A stretch of DNA of 64,000 bases from NCBI RefSeq assembly GCF_020529025.1, contig NZ_JACNMM010000002.1, positions 124,001 to 188,000 on the forward strand, written 5' to 3'. Positions 37,049 through 44,899 of the stretch are shown here, piece after piece (the first letter of the stretch is position 1; every line of letters starts with the position of its first letter). The notes beneath the pieces are model-generated. The model had not been told where the DNA came from. It worked only from the letters and a program-made list of their open reading frames with translations, and did not search any database. Source of the DNA: Oceaniglobus trochenteri. GTDB taxonomy: Bacteria > Pseudomonadota > Alphaproteobacteria > Rhodobacterales > Rhodobacteraceae. The translations under genes and the position numbers were made by a program.

Positions 37049-38266
37049 GTCGTCACCGGATTGGGAATCGTGTCCTCCATCGGCAACAATGCCGATGAGG
37101 TGATCGCCTCCCTGAAATCGGGCACCTCGGGCATTGTCGCCAGCCCCGAGATGGCCAAGCATGGTTTCCGCAGCCGCATTGCCGGCACGCTCAAGATCGA
37201 CCCGGCCGAACATGTGGACAAGCGCACGCTGCGGTTCATGGGGCCGGGTGCGGCCTATGCCCATATCGCCATGTCCCAGGCCATCGCCGATGCAGGGCTT
37301 GAGGAAGGCGATATCGTCAATCCGCGCACCGGGCTTGTGGCCGGATCGGGCGGGCCCAGCACCAGCGCGATGCAGGCGGCCCACCAGACGGTTCTGAAGA
37401 CCGAAGCCACCAAGCGGATCGGCCCCTTTGCCGTGCCGAAATGCATGTCCTCGACGATCAGCGCCAATCTTTCGACGGCCTTCAAGATCAAGGGCATCAA
37501 CTATTCCATCACCTCGGCCTGTTCCACCTCGCTGCATTGCATCGGCAACGCGGCCGAGCAGATCATGATGGGCAAGCAGGATGTGATGTTCGCCGGCGGT
37601 GGCGAAGAGTTGGACTGGACGCTGTCCTGCCTCTTCGATGCCATGGGCGCCATGAGCAGCAAGTACAACGACACTCCCGAACGCGCCAGCCGCGCCTTTG
37701 ACGCCGGGCGCGACGGTTTCGTGATCTCGGGCGGCGGCGGGATCGTCGTGCTTGAAGAGCTGGAACACGCCAAGGCGCGCGGTGCGAAGATCTATGCCGA
37801 AGTGACCGGATATGCCGCCACCTCGGACGGGCACGACATGGTTGCGCCCTCGGGCGAAGGCGGCGAGCGCGCCATGCGCATCGCCCTGCAAACCCTGCCC
37901 GAGGGGCGGCGCGTCGGCTATATCAACGCCCATGGCACCAGCACCCCGGTGGGCGACGTGGGCGAGATCGAGGCCGTGCGCCGCGTCTTCGGCCAGGGCA
38001 GCACGCCGCCCGTCAGCAGCACCAAGTCGATGACCGGCCACGCCCAGGGTGCGGCGGGCGCGCTTGAGGCGATCTTTTGCCTGCTGATGCTCGACAAGGA
38101 TTTCATCGCCCCCTCGATCAATGTCGAAACGCTTGACCCGGCGCTGGATGCCTCGGAAATTGCGATGGCACGGGTGGACGATGCCGGGCTTGATACGGTG
38201 ATGACCAACAGCTTCGGCTTTGGCGGCACCAATGGCTCCATGCTCTTGTCGAAATATCACGGATAA
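37037..38266 (+). CDS. fabB: 3-oxoacyl-ACP synthase I FabB
   Basis: Condensing enzyme that elongates cis-3-decenoyl-ACP in unsaturated fatty acid synthesis. The 409 residues show the active-site cysteine in TSACSTSLHC, the histidines in NAHGTSTPVGD and GHAQGAAGALEA, and the C-terminal SFGFGGTNGSM. The start lies in the second copy of a 26-bp tandem repeat. fabI follows 6 bases later. Confidence 0.97.
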   Translation: MRRVVVTGLGIVSSIGNNADEVIASLKSGTSGIVASPEMAKHGFRSRIAGTLKIDPAEHVDKRTLRFMGPGAAYAHIAMSQAIADAGLEEGDIVNPRTGLVAGSGGPSTSAMQAAHQTVLKTEATKRIGPFAVPKCMSSTISANLSTAFKIKGINYSITSACSTSLHCIGNAAEQIMMGKQDVMFAGGGEELDWTLSCLFDAMGAMSSKYNDTPERASRAFDAGRDGFVISGGGGIVVLEELEHAKARGAKIYAEVTGYAATSDGHDMVAPSGEGGERAMRIALQTLPEGRRVGYINAHGTSTPVGDVGEIEAVRRVFGQGSTPPVSSTKSMTGHAQGAAGALEAIFCLLMLDKDFIAPSINVETLDPALDASEIAMARVDDAGLDTVMTNSFGFGGTNGSMLLSKYHG

Positions 38267-38272
38267 GCACAA

Positions 38273-39058
38273 ATGTTTGATCTCAAGGGAAAACGCGGTC
38301 TGGTCATGGGTGTGGCCAACGACCGTTCGATCGCATGGGGCATTGCCCGCGCCATGGCCGACGCGGGGGCCGACCTGGCGTTTTCCTACCAGGGCGAAGC
38401 CTTCGGCAAGCGGGTACAGCCCCTGGCCGCCTCGGTGGGCAGCGATCTTCTGATCGACGTCGATGTGACTGACGATGCCTCGCTGGACGGTGCCTTTGCC
38501 CGCCTGAAAGAGGAGTGGGGGACCATGGATTTCCTGGTCCATGCCATCGCCTTTTCCGACAAGAACGAACTGACCGGCCGGTTCATCAACACCAGCCGCG
38601 ACAATTTCCGCAATTCGCTGACCATCAGCTGTTACAGCTTCATCGACGTGGCGCGGCGTGCGTCCGAACTGATGCCCGATGGCGGAACGCTGCTGACCCT
38701 CACTTATCAGGGCAGCAACCGGGTAACGCCCTATTACAACGTGATGGGCGTGGCCAAGGCGGCGCTGGAATCCTCGGTGCGCTACCTGGCGAACGACCTG
38801 GGGCGCGATGGCATCCGCGTGAACGCGATTTCGCCGGGCCCGATGAAAACCCTGGCCGGGGCCGCCATCGGCGGTGCGCGCAAGACCTTCAAGCATACCG
38901 ACACCAACGCCCCCCTCGGGTCCAATGCCACGCTTGAGGCGGTGGGCGGTACGGCCGTTTACCTGGCCTCGGATGCGGGCGCCTGCACCACCGGGGAAAT
39001 CGTGCGCGTGGATGGTGGCTATCACGTGTTGGGAATGCCCCAGCCCGAAAACATCTGA
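38273..39058 (+). CDS. fabI: Enoyl-ACP reductase (NADH) FabI
   Basis: Short-chain dehydrogenase fold enzyme that completes each elongation cycle. The 261-residue protein has the FabI-type cofactor site GVANDRSIAWGIA and the catalytic Y-x6-K (YYNVMGVAKAALE), with the SPGPMKTLAG substrate loop. It is third in the fab operon, and its TGA shares one base with the ATG of the following serine hydrolase gene. Confidence 0.96.
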   Translation: MFDLKGKRGLVMGVANDRSIAWGIARAMADAGADLAFSYQGEAFGKRVQPLAASVGSDLLIDVDVTDDASLDGAFARLKEEWGTMDFLVHAIAFSDKNELTGRFINTSRDNFRNSLTISCYSFIDVARRASELMPDGGTLLTLTYQGSNRVTPYYNVMGVAKAALESSVRYLANDLGRDGIRVNAISPGPMKTLAGAAIGGARKTFKHTDTNAPLGSNATLEAVGGTAVYLASDAGACTTGEIVRVDGGYHVLGMPQPENI

Positions 39059-40068
39059 TGCGATGCGGCCTGAGCCGCCGCACCGCACTTGCCCTGCTGG
39101 GGGCGGGGCTGGCCCTGCCCGCACATGCCGCGCCCACCACATTCGACGATGCCTTCACCCTGGCCCGCCAGGTTGACCAGCTGCACAGCCTGCTGATCGG
39201 CCTTGACGGCAAGGTGATCGAGGCGCGCGCCTTTCGTGGCCCGTCGCTCGACACCGCCGTCAACGTCAAATCGGTAAGCAAGACCCTGCTGTCCTGCCTG
39301 GCGGGCGCCGCGCTTGAGCGGGGCGAGATCCCCTCGCTCGATACGCCGGTCGCGCCCTTCCTGAAGCGGCTGATTCCCCGGCGGGCCGACAGGCGGGTGC
39401 GCCAGATCACCGTCGAGCATCTGCTGGCCATGCAATCGGGCCTCGCGCCCTTTGCCGGGCCCACCTATGGCGGCTGGGTGTCGGGCAAGCACTGGATTTT
39501 CGATGCCCTCGCAGCGCCGATGCAGGCCGATCCCGGCACCACCCGGCTCTATTCCACCGCCAACACCCATATTCTTGGCGCCGTCCTGGCCAACGCAGCG
39601 GGCAAGAGCCTGCTTGACCTTGCCAACGAGAGGATCGGCGCGCCGCTCGACATCGCCTTCGAGGGCTGGACCCGCGACCCCCAGGGCAACTACCTGGGCG
39701 GCAACGACATGCGGATCTCGCCCATGGGAATGTTCCGCTTTGGCGAGGCCTATCGCACCGGCGGCACCTGGCAGGACGAAACGCTGACCACTCCGGCCTG
39801 GATCGACACCTGCTGGCAACCGCGCACCATGGCTGATGTGCCCAACCATCAATACGGGCTTACCTGGTTTCTATGGGATGCCGATGGGGTGCGCGTGAAC
39901 TATGCCCGCGGCTATGGCGGGCAGATGATCTATGTTGTGCCCGAACGCAGGCTGACGGTCTGCATCACCTCGAACCCCGGCAAACCGGCTACTGTCAATG
40001 GCCACCTGAAAACCCTTCACGCGCTTCTGTCGGGCGTCATCCTGCCGGTCACGCGCACCGCCTTATAG
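39058..40068 (+). CDS. Exported serine beta-lactamase-family hydrolase
   Basis: A 336-residue protein of the class C beta-lactamase/esterase fold. It begins with a signal containing an arginine pair and a hydrophobic run (LSRRTALALLGAGLAL), ending near AHA. The catalytic Ser-x-x-Lys is in VKSVSKTLLS (near residue 77); LYSTANTHILG is the second catalytic element. Substrate and biological role are not evident: lactamase, esterase and D-aminopeptidase are all possible. Its start overlaps the fabI stop by one base, so it may be co-transcribed with the fab genes. A strong terminator follows. Confidence 0.9.
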   Translation: MRCGLSRRTALALLGAGLALPAHAAPTTFDDAFTLARQVDQLHSLLIGLDGKVIEARAFRGPSLDTAVNVKSVSKTLLSCLAGAALERGEIPSLDTPVAPFLKRLIPRRADRRVRQITVEHLLAMQSGLAPFAGPTYGGWVSGKHWIFDALAAPMQADPGTTRLYSTANTHILGAVLANAAGKSLLDLANERIGAPLDIAFEGWTRDPQGNYLGGNDMRISPMGMFRFGEAYRTGGTWQDETLTTPAWIDTCWQPRTMADVPNHQYGLTWFLWDADGVRVNYARGYGGQMIYVVPERRLTVCITSNPGKPATVNGHLKTLHALLSGVILPVTRTAL

Positions 40069-40070
40069 AA

Positions 40071-40104
40071 AAAGGGCCGGGGAAGACCTCCCCGGCTCTT
40101 TCTT
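40071..40104 (+). terminator. Bidirectional terminator after the serine hydrolase
   Basis: A 13-bp stem (AAAGGGCCGGGGA at 40071-40083 with 40089-40101, one G-T wobble) has loop AGACC. T-rich sequence follows on the plus strand and TTTTTCTAT on the minus strand. It serves the convergent serine hydrolase and FKBP genes. Confidence 0.88.
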
Positions 40105-40117
40105 GCCCAAAATATTC
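40097..40117 (+). repeat. Conserved post-terminator tail, copy 1
   Basis: TCTTTCTTGCCCAAAATATTC directly follows the terminator stem at 40071-40101. A near copy follows another hairpin at 44033-44053, with 3 differences in 21 bases. Confidence 0.5.
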
Positions 40118-40154
40118 ATTCCACGCCCGCATCGGGCGGAAACGGCAATGGTTC

Positions 40155-40583
40155 TTACGAAATTCCGACAATCGACACGGCGAAGGTCAGGTCCTTGCCG
40201 GCCAGCGGGTGGTTGGCGTCGATCGTCACGGCCTCTTCGCTCACATCGGCGATGACCACCGGCAGGGTCTGGCCTTCGGGGGTCTGGACCTGAAGCTGGG
40301 TGCCCACCTCGGCGGGAATGTGATCGGGGAACTGCTCGCGCGGCACGGCCTGCACCCGCTCGGGGTGGTGGGCGCCATAGGCGTCGTCGGCGGCGATCGT
40401 CACCGTCTTTTCCTCGCCCTCGGCCATGCCGGTCACGGCGGCGTCAAGGCCGGGGATGATCTGGCCCGAGCCCAGCTCGAACTGAAGCGGGTCGCGCCCT
40501 TCGGAACTGTCGAACACGGTACCGTCTTCCAGGGTACCGGTATAATGCATCTGGATCGTGTTTCCTGCCGTTGCAGTGGCCAT
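40155..40583 (-). CDS. FKBP-type peptidyl-prolyl isomerase, SlyD-like
   Basis: A 142-residue cytosolic folding helper. The FKBP core is visible in VFDSSEGRDPLQFELGSGQIIPGLDAAV, followed by the inserted flap domain (YGAHHPERVQAVPREQF onwards) and a return to the core (IDANHPLAGKDLTFAVSI), as in SlyD. The metal-binding C-terminal tail of E. coli SlyD is missing. ATG 40583 follows GGAGAGG; the frame continues upstream but without family sequence. Confidence 0.95.
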   Translation of the reverse strand: MATATAGNTIQMHYTGTLEDGTVFDSSEGRDPLQFELGSGQIIPGLDAAVTGMAEGEEKTVTIAADDAYGAHHPERVQAVPREQFPDHIPAEVGTQLQVQTPEGQTLPVVIADVSEEAVTIDANHPLAGKDLTFAVSIVGIS

Positions 40584-40748
40584 CGGATTTCCTCTCCTAT
40601 ATAAAACAGAAGGCGCGCCGAGGGTCGGCGCGCCAATTTCCCGCACAACCTGCCAAACCATGCCCCGGGTGTAAACCCCGCCGTCCCGCTCTTTTCCTTG
40701 ACACGCAGCTGTGCCACTTTCACGCCAACCGAAACGAAAGGCGAAGGC

Positions 40749-41426
40749 ATGGCCATCACCACTGCGATCTTCGATGCTTATGGCACGCTGTTCGATGTCT
40801 CGGCCGCGGCCCGTGCGGCGGCCGGCGAGCCGGGCAGCGGCGCCCTGCGCGACCATTGGCAGGGGCTGGCATCTGACTGGCGCATGAAACAGTTGCAATA
40901 TACCTGGCTGCGCGCCGTCACCGGTGATCACTGCGATTTCTGGCAGGTCACCGAAGATGCGCTCGACTGGGCGCTGGAGGCCGCGAAGATCGACGATCCG
41001 GCCCTGCGCGAACGCCTGCTGGCCCTCTACTGGGAACTTGAGAGCTTTCCCGAGGTCGCACCGATGCTGGGCGATCTGAAGGCGGCGGGGCTGACCACCG
41101 CGATCCTGTCCAACGGCTCGCCGGACATGCTGGCCGGGGCCGTGCGCTCGGCCGATATCGGGGCCCTGCTGGACGATGTGCTTTCGGTGGAAAGCGTTGG
41201 CGTCTTCAAACCGGATTCGCGGGTGTACGACCTTGTGGGCCAACGCTTTGGCTGTGCCCGCGACGAGGTGCTGTTCGTCTCCTCCAACGGCTGGGATGTT
41301 GCCGCGGCCGCCGCCTATGGGTTTCGCACCGTCTGGGTCAACCGCGCGGGCGATCCGGTCGACCGCCTGCCCGCCACGCCGCATCACGTTCTGGGCGATC
41401 TGACCGGCATCGCGGGGGTGCTCTGA
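40749..41426 (+). CDS. Type II haloacid dehalogenase
   Basis: A 225-residue HAD-superfamily enzyme of the L-2-haloacid dehalogenase group. The nucleophile is D9 or D10 in AIFDAYGTLFDV; LSNGSPD, VFKPDSRVY and FVSSNGWDVAAA supply the other catalytic residues, and the last is characteristic of haloacid dehalogenases. The natural substrate may differ. It is first in a tight run of four plus-strand genes; the next ATG shares one base with its stop. Confidence 0.9.
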   Translation: MAITTAIFDAYGTLFDVSAAARAAAGEPGSGALRDHWQGLASDWRMKQLQYTWLRAVTGDHCDFWQVTEDALDWALEAAKIDDPALRERLLALYWELESFPEVAPMLGDLKAAGLTTAILSNGSPDMLAGAVRSADIGALLDDVLSVESVGVFKPDSRVYDLVGQRFGCARDEVLFVSSNGWDVAAAAAYGFRTVWVNRAGDPVDRLPATPHHVLGDLTGIAGVL

Positions 41427-42244
41427 TGGGCCGTTTCACCACATCCGACGGCGTCGCGCTGCATTATGACGATCACGGCAGCGGCACGCCGATCCTCTGC
41501 CTTGCCGGGCTGACCCGCAATGCCACCGATTTCGATTACGTGCTGCCGCATCTTCCCGACAACCGCCTGATCCGGCTGGATTATCGCGGGCGGGGGCGGT
41601 CGGCCCGCGCCCCCTGGGAAAGCTATACCATCCCGGTCGAGGCGCGCGATGCCCTCGAACTGCTCGATCACCTGGAGCTGGAGAAAGCCGCCATCCTTGG
41701 CACCTCGCGCGGCGGGCTGATTGCCATGTTCCTGGCCGCGACGGCCCGTCACCGGCTGATCGGTGCAGCCCTGAACGACATCGGCCCCGAAATCGCGCCC
41801 GAGGGGCTTGAGGCGATCAAGGGTTACATCGGCCGCAATCCGGCGGCGCAGACCCACGCCGAGGCTGCCGCCCTGATGGAAAGCCGGATGGCGGGGTTTG
41901 CCAATGTTCCCCCCACCCGCTGGGCCGAGGAGGCGGCGAAACACTATATCGCCACTGCCGAAGGGCTGACCATCAACTACGATCCCGCCCTGGCCCGCGC
42001 GGTCGAGGCGGCAGGCGCCCAGCCCGCCCCCGACCTCTGGCCGCTGTTCGATGCCATGGCGGGCCTGCCCCTGGCCCTGATCCGCGGCGCCAATTCCGAT
42101 CTTCTGACGCCGCAAACCGCGGCCGAAATGCGCCGCCGCCGCCCCGACATGATCTTTGCCGAGGTGCCCGACCGCGGCCATATCCCCTTTCTCGACGAAG
42201 CGCCGGCCCTGGCCGCCCTGCACGAATGGACCACCCGCCTATGA
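41426..42244 (+). CDS. Alpha/beta hydrolase
   Basis: A 272-residue serine hydrolase with a cap. The nucleophile elbow is GTSRGGL (near residue 92), the oxyanion region is LAGLTRNATDF, and the catalytic histidine is in DRGHIPFLDE. No signal peptide is present. The substrate is unknown. It starts in a TGATG overlap with the dehalogenase gene, and its stop overlaps the dehydratase ATG by 4 bases. Confidence 0.92.
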   Translation: MGRFTTSDGVALHYDDHGSGTPILCLAGLTRNATDFDYVLPHLPDNRLIRLDYRGRGRSARAPWESYTIPVEARDALELLDHLELEKAAILGTSRGGLIAMFLAATARHRLIGAALNDIGPEIAPEGLEAIKGYIGRNPAAQTHAEAAALMESRMAGFANVPPTRWAEEAAKHYIATAEGLTINYDPALARAVEAAGAQPAPDLWPLFDAMAGLPLALIRGANSDLLTPQTAAEMRRRRPDMIFAEVPDRGHIPFLDEAPALAALHEWTTRL

Positions 42245-43215
42245 ACATCGACATGATCACCGCCGCTGCCGAACGCGCCCGGGGCCACATCCGGCGCACG
42301 CCGCTGCTGTCCTCGCCCTTTCTCGACGATATCGCCGGGCGGCGGGTGCTGGTGAAACCCGAATGTCTGCAACACACCGGCAGCTTCAAGGCGCGCGGTG
42401 CCTGGTCGGCGGTGTCGGCGCTTGAACCAACCCAGCTTCAGGCCGGAGTCATCGCCTTTTCGTCGGGCAACCATGCCCAGGGCGTGGCCCATGCGGCGCG
42501 CGAACATGGCGCCTCGGCCGTGATCATCATGCCTTCAGACGCCCCCCGCGCCAAGATCGACAACACCCGTGGCCTCGGCGCCGAGGTGGTGCTCTACGAT
42601 CGCGCGACCGAAGACCGCGACGAGATCGGCGAGCGGATGGCCGCCGAACGCGGGCTGACCCTGATCAAGCCCTTCGACGATCCGCAGGTGATCGCCGGAC
42701 AGGGCACGACCGGCCTCGAAATCGCCGAACAGGCCGACGAGGCGGGTGTCGATACCGCCGATGTCCTGGTCTGCTGCGGCGGTGGCGGGCTGACCTCGGG
42801 CATTGCCCTTGCGCTTGAGGCGAAGGCGCCCGGCCTGCGCCCCCGCCCGGCCGAGCCCGAAGGTTTCGACGACGTGGCACGCTCGCTTGCTGTCGGGTCG
42901 ATCCAGCGCAACCCCCGGCTGACCGGTTCGATCTGCGATGCGATCATCACGCCCCAGCCGGGCAACCTGACCTTCCCGATCATGGCGCGGCTCTGCGGCC
43001 CCGGCGTGACCGTGACCGAGGATCAGGCCCTGCACGCCATGGCTCTGGCCTTCCACCGCCTGAAACTGGTGCTGGAACCGGGCGGCGCCGTGGCCCTTGC
43101 CGCGGCCCTCTTCCGCCCCGAGGCGGTTCAGGGCGACGCGGTGATCGCCGTCGCCTCGGGCGGCAATGTCGATGCCGATCTCTTCGCCTCGGCCCTTGCC
43201 CGTTTCGCCCCCTGA
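42241..43215 (+). CDS. Threonine/serine dehydratase family PLP enzyme
   Basis: A 324-residue fold-type II PLP enzyme. The Schiff-base lysine is in TGSFKARGAW (near 51), the phosphate-binding glycine loop is CCGGGGLTSG (near 180), and VIAVASGGNVD lies near the C-terminus. It lacks the C-terminal regulatory domain of biosynthetic IlvA, so it is more like catabolic threonine dehydratase or a serine/hydroxyaspartate dehydratase. ATG 42241 overlaps the hydrolase stop. Confidence 0.92.
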   Translation: MNIDMITAAAERARGHIRRTPLLSSPFLDDIAGRRVLVKPECLQHTGSFKARGAWSAVSALEPTQLQAGVIAFSSGNHAQGVAHAAREHGASAVIIMPSDAPRAKIDNTRGLGAEVVLYDRATEDRDEIGERMAAERGLTLIKPFDDPQVIAGQGTTGLEIAEQADEAGVDTADVLVCCGGGGLTSGIALALEAKAPGLRPRPAEPEGFDDVARSLAVGSIQRNPRLTGSICDAIITPQPGNLTFPIMARLCGPGVTVTEDQALHAMALAFHRLKLVLEPGGAVALAAALFRPEAVQGDAVIAVASGGNVDADLFASALARFAP

Positions 43216-43224
43216 AGGCCCCAC

Positions 43225-44013
43225 ATGCCCATCGCCCCCCTGCCCGACCTGAACCTGCACTATCGGCTCGACGGCCCGGCCGATGGGCCGGTGGTGGTCT
43301 TCGCCCATGCGCTCGGCACCGATCTGCGGATCTGGGATCAGGTCTTGCCGCACCTGCCGTCCTCCCTGCGGCTCTTGCGGTACGACATGCGCGGGCACGG
43401 GCTCAGCGATGCGCCCGCCGCGCCCTATGCCATGGGGGCGCTGGTCACGGATGCGGAACGCCTGCTCGATCACCTGAAGATCCGCGATTGCGTCTTCGTG
43501 GGCCTGTCGATCGGCGGGATGATCGCACAGGGGCTGGCGGTGAAACGGCTGGATCTGGTGCGCGGCATGGTCCTGTCGAATACCGCCGCGCGGATCGGCA
43601 ACGCCGCCCTCTGGGATGACAGGATCGCGACCGTGCAACGCGACGGGATCGAGGCGCTGGCCGATGCCACCATGGAGCGGTGGTTCTCGCCCGCCTTCCG
43701 CGCCACGCCCGAGCTGCACCAGTGGCGCACCATGCTCACCCGCACGCCGGTGCAGGGCTATGCCGGTTGCGCCGCCGCCATTTCGGGCACCGATTTCCTG
43801 TCCACCACCGCCACGCTCACCCTGCCCACCCTCGCCATCGCGGGCAGCGAGGATGGATCGACGCCCCCCGACATGGTGCGCGAAACCGCCGATCTGATCC
43901 GCGGCAGCCGGTTTCACCTGATGCGCGGCGCGGGCCACCTGCCCTGCGTGGAGAACCCCGCAGCCTTCGCCGCCACGCTGCGTGATTTCCTCACCTCCAT
44001 CGGCCATGCCTGA
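43225..44013 (+). CDS. 3-oxoadipate enol-lactonase-like alpha/beta hydrolase
   Basis: A 262-residue hydrolase very similar in layout to PcaD (beta-ketoadipate enol-lactone hydrolase). It has FAHALGTDLRIWDQVLPHL, YDMRGHGLSDAP, the nucleophile elbow FVGLSIGGMIAQGL, RMLTRTPVQGYAGC-like MLTRTPVQGYAGCAAAI, and GAGHLPCVENP with the catalytic histidine. No other pca gene is present, so the pathway is unproven. It is last in the four-gene run. A weak hairpin followed by a T-rich tail lies just downstream. Confidence 0.88.
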   Translation: MPIAPLPDLNLHYRLDGPADGPVVVFAHALGTDLRIWDQVLPHLPSSLRLLRYDMRGHGLSDAPAAPYAMGALVTDAERLLDHLKIRDCVFVGLSIGGMIAQGLAVKRLDLVRGMVLSNTAARIGNAALWDDRIATVQRDGIEALADATMERWFSPAFRATPELHQWRTMLTRTPVQGYAGCAAAISGTDFLSTTATLTLPTLAIAGSEDGSTPPDMVRETADLIRGSRFHLMRGAGHLPCVENPAAFAATLRDFLTSIGHA

Positions 44014-44015
44014 GG

Positions 44016-44040
44016 GGTCGGGCACACCGGTCTCTTTCTT
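44016..44040 (+). terminator. Weak terminator after the enol-lactonase-like gene
   Basis: GGTCGG (44016-44021) can pair with CCGGTC (44027-44032) with two G-T wobbles and loop GCACA, followed by TCTTTCTT. The T-rich tail matches the one after the 40071-40101 terminator. Confidence 0.45.
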
Positions 44041-44053
44041 GCTGAAAATACTC
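44033..44053 (+). repeat. Conserved post-terminator tail, copy 2
   Basis: TCTTTCTTGCTGAAAATACTC lies directly after a hairpin, as does the near copy at 40097-40117. Position and direction are the same in both cases. Confidence 0.5.
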
Positions 44054-44094
44054 GCCCGCCGCAGGCGTCCCGTGGCCGCAACCCGCGCTGCGGC

Positions 44095-44844
44095 TCAGAG
44101 GAAGAGGTAGGAGACCACCAGCACCAGCCCCAGTCCGGCCACCGCAATGCGCATCGGCGTGTCGGGCAGGTATTTCACGATATAGCCCCCCGCATAGCCA
44201 CCGATGAGCCCGCCCACCAGAACCGTGCCCGCCGCGCCCCAATCCACAAGGCCCGACACCGACAGCGGCACCACGGCAACGGAATAGATGAAGAAGGCCG
44301 TCAGGTTCTTCAGGGTATTGGCTTTCTGCATGCTGAGGCCCCCTGCCACCGACAGCACCGCGATCAGCATGAAGCCCAGACCGGCGCCGAAATAGCCCCC
44401 ATAGAACCCCACGGCGAACATCAGGACATGCGACACCTTCTGCAACCGCCCCCCCGGAAAGGCGCGCTGCATCAGAACGGTCAGCCGCTTGCCCAGCAGG
44501 ATCGCCCCCACCGCCAGCAAAAGAAGCGCCGGGATCACGGCTAGAAAGGCCTTTTCCGATGAGAAGATCAGCGCGACCGCGCCGCAGAACCCGCCCACAA
44601 GGGCCGGCAGCATCTGGGCAAACATCTTGCCCGGCGTATCGAACAGCCCCTTGCGGTTCACCCAGACGGCGGCAATCTGTGCCGGCCACATGCCGACCGC
44701 ACCCGTGGCATTGGCCATCAGAGGCGGCATGCCGCTGGCCAGAAGCATCGGAAAGACGAACAGCTTCGCCCCCCCGGCCGCGGCATTCACGATGCCGCCG
44801 ACGATGCCGGCGACGAAAAACAGAACCAGTTCGGACATGGGCAC
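44095..44844 (-). CDS. TSUP (TauE/SafE) family permease
   Basis: A 249-residue inner-membrane protein with about eight hydrophobic segments. The two glycine-rich halves of the family are visible (FFVAGIVGGIVNAAAGGAKL and AVGFYGGYFGAGLGFMLIAV). TSUP members export or import sulfite, sulfonates, or other small organic anions. The substrate here is not indicated by context. It converges with the four-gene run and precedes the hydantoinase genes. Confidence 0.92.
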   Translation of the reverse strand: MPMSELVLFFVAGIVGGIVNAAAGGAKLFVFPMLLASGMPPLMANATGAVGMWPAQIAAVWVNRKGLFDTPGKMFAQMLPALVGGFCGAVALIFSSEKAFLAVIPALLLLAVGAILLGKRLTVLMQRAFPGGRLQKVSHVLMFAVGFYGGYFGAGLGFMLIAVLSVAGGLSMQKANTLKNLTAFFIYSVAVVPLSVSGLVDWGAAGTVLVGGLIGGYAGGYIVKYLPDTPMRIAVAGLGLVLVVSYLFL

Positions 44845-44899
44845 TCCTGCGCGGTGGTCTGACCTGCTTAGCCCGCAATCCGGGGCAAAGGAAGGCCCG

